Positions 24,053 to 32,407 of a stretch of 64,000 bases of DNA are shown here, piece after piece; position 1 is the first letter of the stretch, and the number at the start of each line of letters is the position of its first letter. Source of the stretch: Mumia flava (GTDB taxonomy: Bacteria; Actinomycetota; Actinomycetes; Propionibacteriales; Nocardioidaceae); assembly GCF_002797495.1 (NCBI RefSeq), contig NZ_PGEZ01000001.1:248001-312000 (forward strand), written 5' to 3'. A program made the translations under genes and the position numbers. The notes under the pieces were generated by a model that searched no databases, had not been told where the DNA came from, and was given only the letters and a program-made list of their open reading frames with translations.

Positions 24053-25075
24053 TCATCGCAGCAGCGGCGCGATCGCGTCGTACTGCTGGGCAGGAACGAG
24101 CTTCAGCTCCCGGACCGCGTCGGCCAGCGCGACCAGCTCGACCTGCTCCCCGCGCAACGCCGCCATCGATCCCCAGCTCCCCTGCGCCACGGCGTCGACG
24201 GCTGCCAGACCGAGCCGCGTGCCGAGCTCGCGGTCGAACGCGCTCGGCGGTCCCCCGCGCTGCACGTGCCCGAGCACGACGGCACGGACGTCGGCGTCGT
24301 TGCGCTCGTCGAGCCGCGCCGCCAACCACTCCCCGACCCCGCCGAGCCGGATGTGGCCGAACGCGTCGGTCTCACCCGAGGAGACCGTCTCGGCACCGCC
24401 TGCCGGCAGCGCACCCTCCGCGACCACCACGACCGGAGCCCGCCGCCTGGCCAACGACGCGGCGACCCGGTCCTGGACCTCGTCGAGGTCGAACGGCCGC
24501 TCGGGGATGAGCGCCGCCTGGGCGCCCCCCGCGATCGCCGAACGCAGCGCCAGCCAGCCGGCGTGCCGTCCCATCACCTCGACCACCACCGGCCGCAGGT
24601 GGGACTGCGCGGTCGTCCGTACCCGATCGACCGCCTCGGTCGCGATCCCGACGGCCGTGCTGTGCCCGATCGTCACGTCCGTGGCGCCGAGGTCGTCATC
24701 GATCGTCTTCGGGATGCCGACCACGGACACGCCGGTCCGAGCGAGGGTGTTCGCCACCCCGAGCGTGTCCTCCCCACCGATCGCCACCAGGGCGTCGCAG
24801 CCGTGCGCCGCGAGGCCGGCCCCGACCCGCTCGAGCCCGCCGTCCACCCCCACCGGGTTCGTCCGCGACGACCCGAGGATCGTCCCACCCCGGTCCAGCA
24901 CGTCGGCGACGTCGTCGATCCCGAGCGGACGGGCATCGGCGTCCATCGGGCCGCGCCACCCGTCGGCGAACCCGACGACGTCCCAGCCCCGCGCGTCCGA
25001 CGCCATCACCACGGCACGCAGCGCCGCGTTCAGGCCCGGGCAGTCACCTCCACCGGTCAGCACACCGATCCGCAT
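24053..25075 (-). CDS. pfkA: 6-phosphofructokinase, pyrophosphate-type active site
   Basis: The 340-aa PfkA-family product has the nucleotide-site start MRIGVLTGGGDCPGLNAALR, the phosphate-donor motif IGGEDT (99-104) and the catalytic loop PKTIDDD (122-128). E. coli ATP-dependent PFK has Gly at the positions occupied here by Asp103 and Lys123; Asp plus Lys is the established signature of PPi-dependent enzymes, so PPi use (reversible glycolytic step) is predicted. Start ATG 25075 has GGGAG upstream. It lies just downstream of the MacRS-like genes on the same strand, as pfkA does in Streptomyces. Confidence 0.93.
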   Translation of the reverse strand: MRIGVLTGGGDCPGLNAALRAVVMASDARGWDVVGFADGWRGPMDADARPLGIDDVADVLDRGGTILGSSRTNPVGVDGGLERVGAGLAAHGCDALVAIGGEDTLGVANTLARTGVSVVGIPKTIDDDLGATDVTIGHSTAVGIATEAVDRVRTTAQSHLRPVVVEVMGRHAGWLALRSAIAGGAQAALIPERPFDLDEVQDRVAASLARRRAPVVVVAEGALPAGGAETVSSGETDAFGHIRLGGVGEWLAARLDERNDADVRAVVLGHVQRGGPPSAFDRELGTRLGLAAVDAVAQGSWGSMAALRGEQVELVALADAVRELKLVPAQQYDAIAPLLR

Positions 25076-25135
25076 CGATCTCCCGTCCCGTCGACCGCCT
25101 CGGCGCGGCCGGACGCGTGCTCGTGGTCGTGGGCG

Positions 25136-25780
25136 CTACTCGTCCAGCCCGCGCTCGATGGCGTAGCGGACCAGCTCCACGCGGTTGTGCAGCTGGAGCT
25201 TGCGCAGGGTGTTCTGGACGTGGTTCTGCACCGTCCGGTGGCTCAGCACCAGCCGGTCCGCGATCTGCTTGTAGGTCAGGCCCTTGGCGACCAGACGCAG
25301 CACCTCGGTCTCGCGCTCGGTCAGCTTCGGGGCGTCCGGCTCGTCGGCCGGCGGAGCCTCCGACAGGCGGCGGTACTCGCCGAGGACCAGTCCGGCCAGG
25401 CCCGGGGTGAAGACCGACTCGCCGCGCGAGACCGACTGAACCGCGTCCAGGAGGGTCTCCCGCGACGCCGACTTCACGAGGTAGCCGCAGGCGCCGGCCT
25501 TGACCGCGTCCAGGACGTCCTGCTGCTCGCCCGACGCGCTCAGGACCAGCACGTTGGTCTCCTGGGCCCGCTGGGCCAGCGTCGCGGTGACCTCGACGCC
25601 GTCCGGCGCCGGGATGTTCAGGTCGAGGAGCAGCACGTCGGGCCGCGTCGCGAGCGCGCGGTTCACCGCCTCCGTACCGTCGGCCGCCGTGGCGACCACC
25701 TCGAAGCCGGCCTCGTCCAGGTCCCGTGCGACCCCTTCCCGCCACAGCGGGTGGTCGTCGACGACCATCACGCGCACCAT
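25136..25780 (-). CDS. macR: NarL/LuxR-family response regulator (MacR-like)
   Basis: This 214-aa regulator has an N-terminal receiver (VMVVDDHPLWREGVA acidic pair; phospho-acceptor Asp in LLLDLNIPAPDG; conserved Lys in LVKSAS) and a C-terminal LuxR helix-turn-helix (LTERETEVLRLVAKGLTYKQ onwards, about 150-210). The cognate MacS-like kinase gene ends 10 bases upstream. ATG 25780 has AAGG 8 nt upstream; GTG 25789 is an alternative. In Streptomyces coelicolor the MacRS system also sits beside pfkA and controls membrane-protein genes; target genes here are unknown. Confidence 0.9.
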   Translation of the reverse strand: MVRVMVVDDHPLWREGVARDLDEAGFEVVATAADGTEAVNRALATRPDVLLLDLNIPAPDGVEVTATLAQRAQETNVLVLSASGEQQDVLDAVKAGACGYLVKSASRETLLDAVQSVSRGESVFTPGLAGLVLGEYRRLSEAPPADEPDAPKLTERETEVLRLVAKGLTYKQIADRLVLSHRTVQNHVQNTLRKLQLHNRVELVRYAIERGLDE

Positions 25781-25790
25781 GCCGCGCACC

Positions 25791-26960
25791 TTATCGCTCC
25801 GAGGCGTCCTCGCCTAGCCCGCTCGCCGGGACGCGCAGCTCCCACTCGCAGCCCTGCGCGCCGTCCTCGAGCAGGGTCGCGACACCGCCGAGGTCGCGGA
25901 TCCGACCCTGGATCGACTGCGTCACGCCGAGCCGGCCCTCGCCGACGGCCTCGACGAGGCGGCCGGGCGGGATCCCCGGCCCGTCGTCGCGGACGCTGAC
26001 CACGACCTCGTCGCGGCCCTCCTCCAGCAGGATCCAGACCAGCGCCCCCGGCCCCGCGTGCATCCGGGTGTTCACGCAGCAGGCGCGGACGGCGGCGACG
26101 ACCTCCTCGACGACGTCCGCGGGCAGCAGCACCGGGCGGCTCGGGGTGGCGACGGTGACCGCGGCGGTCCCGAGCTCGTCGAGCGCACGGCCCAGGTCGA
26201 CGAGACCACCCGAGCCCGCGACCGTCGGGTCGGGACCCAGCGACCGCGACTGGATCAGCCGGCGCAGCTCCACCTCCTGCTCCCCCGCGAGACGCCCCAG
26301 CTCGGCCGCCTCGCCCCCGAGCTCGCGGCCGCGCCGCTGCACCAGGGCGAGCACCTGGAGGACCCCGTCGTGCACCGCGCGCGCGAGCCGCTCACGCTCG
26401 GCCGCCACCGCGGCCGCGCGCTCGGCCTCCACACGACCCACGGCCGCCACCCGCAGCACGTGGGCGCAGTAGCCCACCAGCATCGCGGCCAGCACCATGA
26501 GGAAGATGTTGCCGACGGTCGACGAGTCGATCCCGGGCCGCAAGGTGACGTCGACGCTCTGCACGATCGCCGTGCCGAGCAGTCCACCGGTGACGCCCCA
26601 GTGCACCGCCCAGCACAGCACGACCGTGGTCACCCAGTAGGTCGTCAGCGTGTTCGTGCTCGAGGCGAGCATCTCGTCGGTGTGGACGTACTCCGTGGAG
26701 CGCAGCAGCGTGACGGTCACGACCATGTCCGCGATGAACACCCAGCCCCGGCGGCGGCGCGGCTCGTACAGCCACGTCACGAGCCCCGACCAGACCACCA
26801 TCACGCCGATCAGGACCCACGCCGCCGTCGGGTGCTCGAAGTCGCGCCAGCGGGCGGCGTTGACCCCGACGGCGTACGCGAGCGTGATCGCACGGAGCAC
26901 GGTGAAGACCCGGTAGAACTGGTCGTCCACCTGCTGCGCGGCCCGTGCGACCCGGTCCAC
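25791..26960 (-). CDS. macS: MacS-like sensor histidine kinase
   Basis: This 389-aa membrane kinase has about five or six helices in the first 190 residues (DUF5931-type sensor region), then a HisKA_3 dimerisation box with the phospho-accepting His in LARAVHDGVLQVLALVQRRG (about 209-228) and a HATPase domain with an N box (CCVNTRMHAG) and a G box (VRDDGPGIPPGRL). It probably phosphorylates the adjacent response regulator. The signal is unknown. GTG 26960 lies one base after the stop of the acyltransferase gene, so the two are likely co-transcribed. Confidence 0.9.
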   Translation of the reverse strand: MDRVARAAQQVDDQFYRVFTVLRAITLAYAVGVNAARWRDFEHPTAAWVLIGVMVVWSGLVTWLYEPRRRRGWVFIADMVVTVTLLRSTEYVHTDEMLASSTNTLTTYWVTTVVLCWAVHWGVTGGLLGTAIVQSVDVTLRPGIDSSTVGNIFLMVLAAMLVGYCAHVLRVAAVGRVEAERAAAVAAERERLARAVHDGVLQVLALVQRRGRELGGEAAELGRLAGEQEVELRRLIQSRSLGPDPTVAGSGGLVDLGRALDELGTAAVTVATPSRPVLLPADVVEEVVAAVRACCVNTRMHAGPGALVWILLEEGRDEVVVSVRDDGPGIPPGRLVEAVGEGRLGVTQSIQGRIRDLGGVATLLEDGAQGCEWELRVPASGLGEDASER

Positions 26961-26961
26961 G

Positions 26962-27681
26962 CTAGGAGGCCTTCGGCAGGTCGCTCACGTCCGGGCCGGG
27001 CTCGGTCGGCTCGACGTTCTTCGACCGCGACGCGTAGCGGTCGACGTACTCCTGCCCGGACAGACGCATGATCTCGTACATGATCTCGTCGGTGACCGCG
27101 CGCAGGATGTAGCGGTCGTCCGCCATCCCGTCGTACCGGCTGAAGTCCAGCGGCCGACCGAACGTCACGCCCGGCCGCGCGAAGCGTCCGAACACCTTGC
27201 CCGGCGGTGCGATCACGTTGGTGTTCGTGACCGCCACCGGGATCACCGGCACCCCGGACTCGAGGGCGAGGCGCGCCACGCCGGTCCGCCCGCGGTACAG
27301 CCGGCCGTCGCCCGAGCGCGTGCCCTCCGGGTAGATGCCGCACACCTCGCCCTTGCGCAGCAGACGCAGCTGCGTGCGCAGCGCACCCTCGGACGCGCGG
27401 CCACCGGTCCGGTCGATCGGGACCTGCCCCGTCGAGGAGAAGAACGTCTTCTGGAAACGCCCCTTGATCCCGGGCGTGTGGAAGTACTCGGCCTTCGCCA
27501 CGAACGTCACGCGGCGCGGCACCACCAACGGCATGAACAGCCAGTCGGCGTAGGAGAGGTGGTTGCTCGCCAGAATCACCGGTCCCTCGAGCGGGACCTT
27601 CTCGGCCCCCGAGACCCACGGCCGGAAGACGAGCTTCAGCAGGGGTCCGAGGAACACGAACTTGAGCAGCCAGTAGGTCAA
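26962..27681 (-). CDS. 1-acyl-sn-glycerol-3-phosphate acyltransferase (PlsC family)
   Basis: The 239-aa membrane-associated acyltransferase makes phosphatidate from lysophosphatidate or a related acyl transfer. It has a hydrophobic N-terminus (TYWLLKFVFLGPLLKLVF), the catalytic NHLSYAD block (about 41-47), the GQVPIDRTGG arginine block, the glycerophosphate motif PEGTRS and VPVIPVAVTN. Rv2182c is its positional counterpart. Start: TTG 27681, with GAGGAGG 7 nt upstream; the adjacent ATG is out of frame and closed by a stop. The C-terminal 40 residues are charged and poorly conserved. Confidence 0.9.
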   Translation of the reverse strand: MTYWLLKFVFLGPLLKLVFRPWVSGAEKVPLEGPVILASNHLSYADWLFMPLVVPRRVTFVAKAEYFHTPGIKGRFQKTFFSSTGQVPIDRTGGRASEGALRTQLRLLRKGEVCGIYPEGTRSGDGRLYRGRTGVARLALESGVPVIPVAVTNTNVIAPPGKVFGRFARPGVTFGRPLDFSRYDGMADDRYILRAVTDEIMYEIMRLSGQEYVDRYASRSKNVEPTEPGPDVSDLPKAS

Positions 27682-27856
27682 GACATCCCCTCCTCGATCA
27701 GCGAAAGCGTACAGGCGCGACGCCTCGCCGGCCCGACCGACCGTACGGGACGGCCCCTCACCGCCCGGTCCTGGCTCCGCTGGGTCGTGTGAGTCAAGAT
27801 GGGGACATGTCCCTTCGTCGTACGCCTGCCGCGGCACCCGCACCCGGGAGCACGCG

Positions 27857-28261
27857 GTGAGCCCGTCGCGCGAGGACGACGAGTTCGAGCGGATCGTCGC
27901 CGGTCTCGAGCTCTCCGTGCCCGACGAGGACGACGAGCCCGCCCCGGCCCGCGCCGAGCCGGACGTCTTCGAGCCCCGGTGGTCCGACCCTCTGGAGGAG
28001 TCCGACGCCGACCCCGACGACGTGTTCGTCCCGCCCGAGCCGCCGCCGGTCTCCGTCGGCGACCGGGTCAGCCGGATCGCCTGGACGGTGCTCGTCGGCG
28101 GGCCCGCGCTGCTGCTCGTGCTCGCGCTGGCCGGCGTCCGGCTGTCAGGGCCGGTGCTCGCCGTGATCGCCCTGGGGATCGTCGCGGCGTTCGTGACGCT
28201 GATGGCACGCAGGAGCGGCACGGACCGCGGCAGCGACCCGGACAACGGCGCGGTCGTCTGA
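27857..28261 (+). CDS. Small membrane protein with acidic N-terminus
   Basis: This 134-aa protein has a very acidic, proline-rich cytoplasmic N-terminal half (EDDEFERIVAGLELSVPDED and on), then two membrane helices (about 75-92 and 97-114) and a short polar tail. The FERIVAGLELSVP segment is reminiscent of conserved actinobacterial membrane proteins of unknown function at this locus. GTG 27857 is the first start; no clear ribosome-binding site. The gene converges with the ROK kinase pair 30 bp downstream. Confidence 0.75.
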   Translation: MSPSREDDEFERIVAGLELSVPDEDDEPAPARAEPDVFEPRWSDPLEESDADPDDVFVPPEPPPVSVGDRVSRIAWTVLVGGPALLLVLALAGVRLSGPVLAVIALGIVAAFVTLMARRSGTDRGSDPDNGAVV

Positions 28262-28291
28262 GCCGGGCGTCCCGCGCCGCCGCACCCCCGG

Positions 28292-29272
28292 CTAGCGGGT
28301 CGGGCGGCGGGACCGCACGGGACGACGGCGGGTGCGCGCGAGATCGGCGGCCCCCACCAGCCCCGCGTCGTTGCCGAGGTGGGCCCGGACCACCCGGGCG
28401 TCCGGCCGGTAGCCGCGACCGGTGAGCGTACGCCGCAGCGTCTCGCGGGCCGGCTCCAGCAGCAGGTCGCCCGCGACGCTGACGCCCCCGCCCACCACGA
28501 AGACCCCGGGGTCGAGAGCCGCGGCCAGGCTCGCGAGCCCGACACCGAGCCAACGGCCGACCTCGGCGAGCACCTCGACCGCGTCCGCATCGCCCTCGGC
28601 GGCCAGGCGACCCACGGTGGCCCCGCCGGGGGCCGCGGGTGCCGCAGCCTCGACGAGCCGGCGCCCGAGCGGCAGGTCGTCGGCGACCGCCCGCCGCGCG
28701 GCGTACGCCAGCGCGTTGCCGCTCGCGTACTGCTCGAGGCAGCCGCGGTTCCCGCACTCGCACGGTCGTCCGTCCGGGACGACCTGCATGTGCCCGAACT
28801 CACCGGCCACGCCCCAGCGCCCGCGATGGAGCCGACCGTCGACGACGATCGCGCCGCCGATCCCGGTGCCCAGCGTCAGGCAGACGAGATCCGGCTCGTT
28901 CTGCGCCGCGCCGAAACGCCACTCGGCCCAGGCCGCGCAGTTGGCGTCGTTGTCGACCAGCACCCGCCGCCCGGTCCGCCGCGTCACCGCGTCGCGGAGC
29001 GGCTCGTGGCGCCACGGCAGGTGCGGAGCGAACAGCACCGTCGAGCGGGTCGCGTCGACGAAGCCCGCTGCGCCGATCCCGACCCGGGTCGACCGCGGCA
29101 GGCCGGCCGCCAGCGTCTCCACGACCTCGCCGATCACGTCGAGCACCTCCGGCGTCCCGAGCGGCGGTGTGTCGACCTCCGTCCGCTCCACGACACGGCC
29201 GTCCGCGTCCACGACCCCGGCCTTGACCCGGGTGCCGCCGACGTCGACTCCGATCGCGGGGCGAGCGCTCAC
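28292..29272 (-). CDS. ROK-family sugar kinase (second copy)
   Basis: This 326-aa ROK kinase has IGVDVGGTRVKAGVVD (phosphate 1), VDNDANCAAWAEWRFG (catalytic Asp in DNDAN), LTLGTGIGGAIV, GEFGHMQV and the zinc site CECGNRGCLEQY. It is clearly paralogous to the upstream kinase along its full length. The substrate is probably glucose or another hexose or amino sugar but cannot be assigned. GTG 29272 overlaps the upstream stop (GTGA), so it is translated by coupling. The C-terminus has an extra Arg-rich tail (RTRRRPVRSRRPTR). Confidence 0.9.
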   Translation of the reverse strand: MSARPAIGVDVGGTRVKAGVVDADGRVVERTEVDTPPLGTPEVLDVIGEVVETLAAGLPRSTRVGIGAAGFVDATRSTVLFAPHLPWRHEPLRDAVTRRTGRRVLVDNDANCAAWAEWRFGAAQNEPDLVCLTLGTGIGGAIVVDGRLHRGRWGVAGEFGHMQVVPDGRPCECGNRGCLEQYASGNALAYAARRAVADDLPLGRRLVEAAAPAAPGGATVGRLAAEGDADAVEVLAEVGRWLGVGLASLAAALDPGVFVVGGGVSVAGDLLLEPARETLRRTLTGRGYRPDARVVRAHLGNDAGLVGAADLARTRRRPVRSRRPTR

Positions 29273-30216
29273 GCGTGCGACCGGGCGAGGTCCGCCGCGC
29301 CGATCATGCCGGCGTCGTTGCCGAGGGTCGCACGCCGGATGGCGGCCTGGGGACGGTTCAGAGCAGCCGGGAGGGTGCGCCAGAACGCTGCGCGCGCCGG
29401 GTCGAGGAGCAGGTCGCCCGCCTTCGCGACGCCACCGCCGACGGCGACGACGCTCGGGTCGAGGACCGCGACGAGCGAGGCGATCCCCTCCCCCAGCCAC
29501 CGGCCGACGTCGGCGATCAGGTCGATCGCGAGCGGGTCGCCGCGGCGTGCCTCCTCCGTGATCAACGGGCCGGTGATCCGCGACGGGTCGCCGTCGACGA
29601 GAGCCGACAGCGCAGCGACCTCCTTCATCCCCGCCTGGATCCGGTCCTGCGCCTGACGGACGAGGGCACGACCCGACCCGTACTGCTCCCAGCAGCCGTA
29701 CTGGCCGCACCCGCACTTGATCCCCGCCGGGACGACCCGCAGGTGCCCGATCTCGGCCGCGACGCCGTTCGCGCCACGGTTCAGCTGACCCGCCTGCACG
29801 ATCCCGCCGCCGATCCCGGTCCCGACGGTGACCAGCAGGAGGTCGTCCACGTCCGCGCCGGCGCCGAAGCGGAACTCGCCCCAGGCGGCTGCGTTCGCGT
29901 CGTTCTCCACCACCACCGGGAGATCCGTACGACGCTCGAGCTCGTCCGCGATCCGCTCGTCCTCCCACTCGATGTTGGGGGCGAACAGGACCGTACGCCG
30001 GGCTGCGTCGACGAACCCCGCGGCGCCGACCCCGACCGCCTCGATCTCGTGTCGCTCCTTCAGCCCCGCCACGGCGCGTGCGACCGCGTCGGTGATCAGC
30101 CCTGGCTCGGTCGCGGGGGTCTCCAGCCGGTCCTGGGCGACGATCGTGCCGTCGACGTCGACCACCCCGATGGCGATCTTGGTCCCACCGATGTCCACCC
30201 CGACGGTCAGTCCCAT
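29269..30216 (-). CDS. glk: ROK-family glucokinase
   Basis: The 315-aa product phosphorylates glucose at C6 if the usual role of this family member holds. Motifs are VGVDIGGTKIAIGVVD (phosphate 1), VENDANAAAWGEFRFG with the catalytic Asp, TVGTGIGGGIV, EIGHLRV and the ROK zinc site CGCGQYGCWEQYGSGRA. The sequence resembles the GlkA type of Streptomyces, which also mediates carbon catabolite repression there; that regulatory role is inference here. ATG 30216 has GGAGG within the overlapping upstream gene (10-base overlap). Confidence 0.92.
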   Translation of the reverse strand: MGLTVGVDIGGTKIAIGVVDVDGTIVAQDRLETPATEPGLITDAVARAVAGLKERHEIEAVGVGAAGFVDAARRTVLFAPNIEWEDERIADELERRTDLPVVVENDANAAAWGEFRFGAGADVDDLLLVTVGTGIGGGIVQAGQLNRGANGVAAEIGHLRVVPAGIKCGCGQYGCWEQYGSGRALVRQAQDRIQAGMKEVAALSALVDGDPSRITGPLITEEARRGDPLAIDLIADVGRWLGEGIASLVAVLDPSVVAVGGGVAKAGDLLLDPARAAFWRTLPAALNRPQAAIRRATLGNDAGMIGAADLARSHA

Positions 30217-30626
30217 CCGCCATCCTCCAGATCGATGTCCTGCACTCCACGATCACGCCCGTGCTCACCCGCACCGGAACCAGGGGGCTGCGAGAACGAG
30301 TCCACCACACCACGCAGCGCGAGGGCGAGCGAGGCCGCCGCCGACGCCAGGTGATCGGCGACCTCGGGCCTGGCCTCGCGCAGGAGCGTGATCAGCTGGC
30401 ACAGCGGGCAGAGCGCGCAGCTCGACGCGGTGTGCGGACCCGCGGGCCCGCCCCCGCCACCGGCCTCCTCGGCGCTCGTCCCTCGCTCGTGGGCACTCGC
30501 AGTCCCGTCGGTCCGGCCCGTGTCCTCGGTCCCGGCCCTCCCGGCGTCCTCGGCGAGCACCCGCGCGAGCTTGACCGCCTCCTCGAGCAGACTGCCGACG
30601 GCGTCGCCGCCCGGCGGTGCCGTCAT
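30207..30626 (-). CDS. Conserved CxxCxxC small protein upstream of glk
   Basis: This 139-aa soluble protein has an N-terminal helix (GSLLEEAVKLARVLAEDAG), a low-complexity Gly/Glu linker, then the segment SCALCPLCQLITLLREARPE with three cysteines (C70, C73, C76), and a second helix region (ADHLASAAASLALALRGVVD). The CPLCQ-LLRE-RPEV pattern recurs in actinobacterial proteins at this position next to glucokinase. The function is unknown; three cysteines might hold a metal or a disulfide. Its stop lies inside the glk start region, so it is probably coupled. Confidence 0.75.
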   Translation of the reverse strand: MTAPPGGDAVGSLLEEAVKLARVLAEDAGRAGTEDTGRTDGTASAHERGTSAEEAGGGGGPAGPHTASSCALCPLCQLITLLREARPEVADHLASAAASLALALRGVVDSFSQPPGSGAGEHGRDRGVQDIDLEDGGWD

Positions 30627-30686
30627 CGGACCTCCTGTGGTCGCGCACGGGCAGGCTCGCCCGGCTCGTTCCTGCGTCGCTGGATC

Positions 30687-31967
30687 CTATCGAGACGGGG
30701 CCCGGGTGCCCGCACGCCCGGGGGGCCGGACCGGCTGCGACCGGGGCGCGACGTCGGTATCGCGTGCGACCTCGGACCGTTCGCGCGCGGCGAAGCGGAC
30801 GACGACCCGCCCGTCGGCGATCCGCGCTCGCGCGACGTCGTAGCGGCCGAGGAGCGCGGGCAGGGCGATCAGACGTCTCCACGAGCCCACGGTGACGATC
30901 AGCTCGTCGCCGTGCCGCGCGACGGACACGTCACCGCGGGCTGCGAACGGGAGCGCCAGCGCCACGTCGACGTGGTCCTCGTGGCGCTGCACCTGCAGAG
31001 CGGGCTCCCCGGTTGCTCGCGCCAGCGGGTCGTCGCGGCCGTAGGTGTCCTCGGCCACCGCCGCCAAGGCGTCCATGCCGACCGGCTCGGCGGCCGCGAA
31101 CCCGGTCTGCCAGACCGACAGCGGCGCGAACGATGCGATCACCTCGTCGAGCACGCCACGCTGTGCCCGCGCCCAGCCCGCCCTCCACCCGTCGGCCCCG
31201 TCCTCACCGAAGACGCGGTTGGCCACGACGCCGTCGACGGCGTACCCGAACAACGACAGCGTCGTCAGCGCGCGGCGGGACTCGGCCACGACCACGCGCT
31301 CGGGCGTGAGCACGAGACGCACCGAGCCGGACGGGCCGGTCAGCAACGCCCGCACCTCGGCGAGGTCCCGGCACAGGGCCCGGACGGCGTCGAGGACGCC
31401 CGGACCGATCGGACCGAGCCCGGTCGCCCGCGCGAGCGCGGGGACGGCCATGCGGGTCACGCGCTCCTCCAGCGGGGACAGCCGCTCGGCGTACCAGCCG
31501 AGCGCCTCGGGCAGCGCGAGGAGGCGCAGCGTCTCGGCCGTCGGTGCCGCGTCCACGACGACGACGTCCCACCGCCCGGACGCGGCCTGGGCGCGCAGCT
31601 CGAGCAGGACGAGGACCTCGTCGGCGCCGGGCAGCACGGTGATCTCCTCGGCGGCCAGCGGGTCCACGCCGGCACCGTCGAGCAGCGCACGCAGCGTCGA
31701 CCGGAGCTGCGCGGCCGACTGCTCCATCCGCCGCTGGGTGTCGACGAGCTGCACCCACAGGTGGTCGGAGACCTGCGCCGGCTCGGGGCCGGCCGCGACG
31801 TCGAGCGTGTCGGCCAGCGAGTGGGCGGCATCGGTGGAGAGGACCAGGGTGCGCCGGCCCCGGCGAGCGGACGCGACCGCCACGGCGGCGGCGGACGTCG
31901 TCTTTCCGACGCCGCCCTTGCCGGTGAAGACGACGATCCGCGGGACGGTCTCCACGGCCGGCGTCAC
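30687..31967 (-). CDS. ArsA-like ATPase with HSP20-like C-terminal domain
   Basis: This 426-aa P-loop ATPase of the ArsA/Get3 class has VVFTGKGGVGKTTSAAAVA (about 10-28, deviant Walker A), the switch DAAHSLADTL, VVVDAAPTAETLRLLALPE and LVLTPERVVV. The C-terminal 90 residues (about 315-400, ALQVQRHEDHVDVALALPF) form the small beta domain known as ArsA_HSP20. Metal-binding cysteines of true arsenite pumps are absent, so arsenic transport is unlikely. GTG 31967 overlaps the SRPBCC stop (GTGA). Counterpart: Rv2184c. The client is unknown. Confidence 0.88.
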   Translation of the reverse strand: MTPAVETVPRIVVFTGKGGVGKTTSAAAVAVASARRGRRTLVLSTDAAHSLADTLDVAAGPEPAQVSDHLWVQLVDTQRRMEQSAAQLRSTLRALLDGAGVDPLAAEEITVLPGADEVLVLLELRAQAASGRWDVVVVDAAPTAETLRLLALPEALGWYAERLSPLEERVTRMAVPALARATGLGPIGPGVLDAVRALCRDLAEVRALLTGPSGSVRLVLTPERVVVAESRRALTTLSLFGYAVDGVVANRVFGEDGADGWRAGWARAQRGVLDEVIASFAPLSVWQTGFAAAEPVGMDALAAVAEDTYGRDDPLARATGEPALQVQRHEDHVDVALALPFAARGDVSVARHGDELIVTVGSWRRLIALPALLGRYDVARARIADGRVVVRFAARERSEVARDTDVAPRSQPVRPPGRAGTRAPSR

Positions 31968-32407
31968 GACGAGGTCGACTCCACCCGCTTCTTCAGGCCC
32001 TTGAGCGCGGTGTCGATGATGACCTTCTCGGCTTTGCGCCGCAGCATCCCGAGCAGCGGGATCCCGACCTCGACCGCCAGCCGGTACGTCACGCGTGCCG
32101 ACCCGTCGGGCAGCTCCTCCACGACGTACGCGCCGTCCATCGCCTTGAGCATCGACCCGGGCTCGTCGATCGCCCACTCCACGTGGTCCTCGGCCCACGT
32201 GTAGGCGAGCGTGTAGCTGTCGCGGATCGGCGACGCGTCCAGGACGAACGCGACCTTGGTGGCACGACCGTCGGGACCGGGCTCGACGACGTCGCACTGC
32301 TTCACCCCGGTGGCCCACTCGGGATACGAGTCGAAGTCGGCGATGACGGACATGATCTGCGACGGCGACGCGTCGATCACGATGTCACTCGTCGTCTGGT
32401 TGGTCAT
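31964..32407 (-). CDS. SRPBCC (START-like) protein, TB16.3 type
   Basis: This 147-aa product has the helix-grip fold of polyketide cyclase/START proteins: DIVIDASPSQIMSVIADFDS (about 8-27), YPEWATGV, the strands DSYTLAYTWAEDHVEWAID and SARVTYRLAVEVGIPLLGML, and a long C-terminal helix (RRKAEKVIIDTALKGLKKRV). It should bind a hydrophobic ligand in a cavity. It matches Rv2185c (TB16.3). ATG 32407 has AGGAGG 5 nt upstream. Overlaps with genes on both sides suggest one operon. Confidence 0.88.
   Translation of the reverse strand: MTNQTTSDIVIDASPSQIMSVIADFDSYPEWATGVKQCDVVEPGPDGRATKVAFVLDASPIRDSYTLAYTWAEDHVEWAIDEPGSMLKAMDGAYVVEELPDGSARVTYRLAVEVGIPLLGMLRRKAEKVIIDTALKGLKKRVESTSS

Noticed and set aside
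27802-27813. Perfect palindrome GGGACATGTCCC upstream of the small membrane-protein gene
   Set aside because: Twelve-base palindromes are expected by chance several times in GC-rich DNA, and no promoter geometry supports it as an operator.
30687-31967. Arsenite-pump ATPase ArsA
   Set aside because: The metal-binding cysteines of true ArsA and any arsB or arsR neighbour are missing; only the ATPase class and HSP20-like domain are supported.
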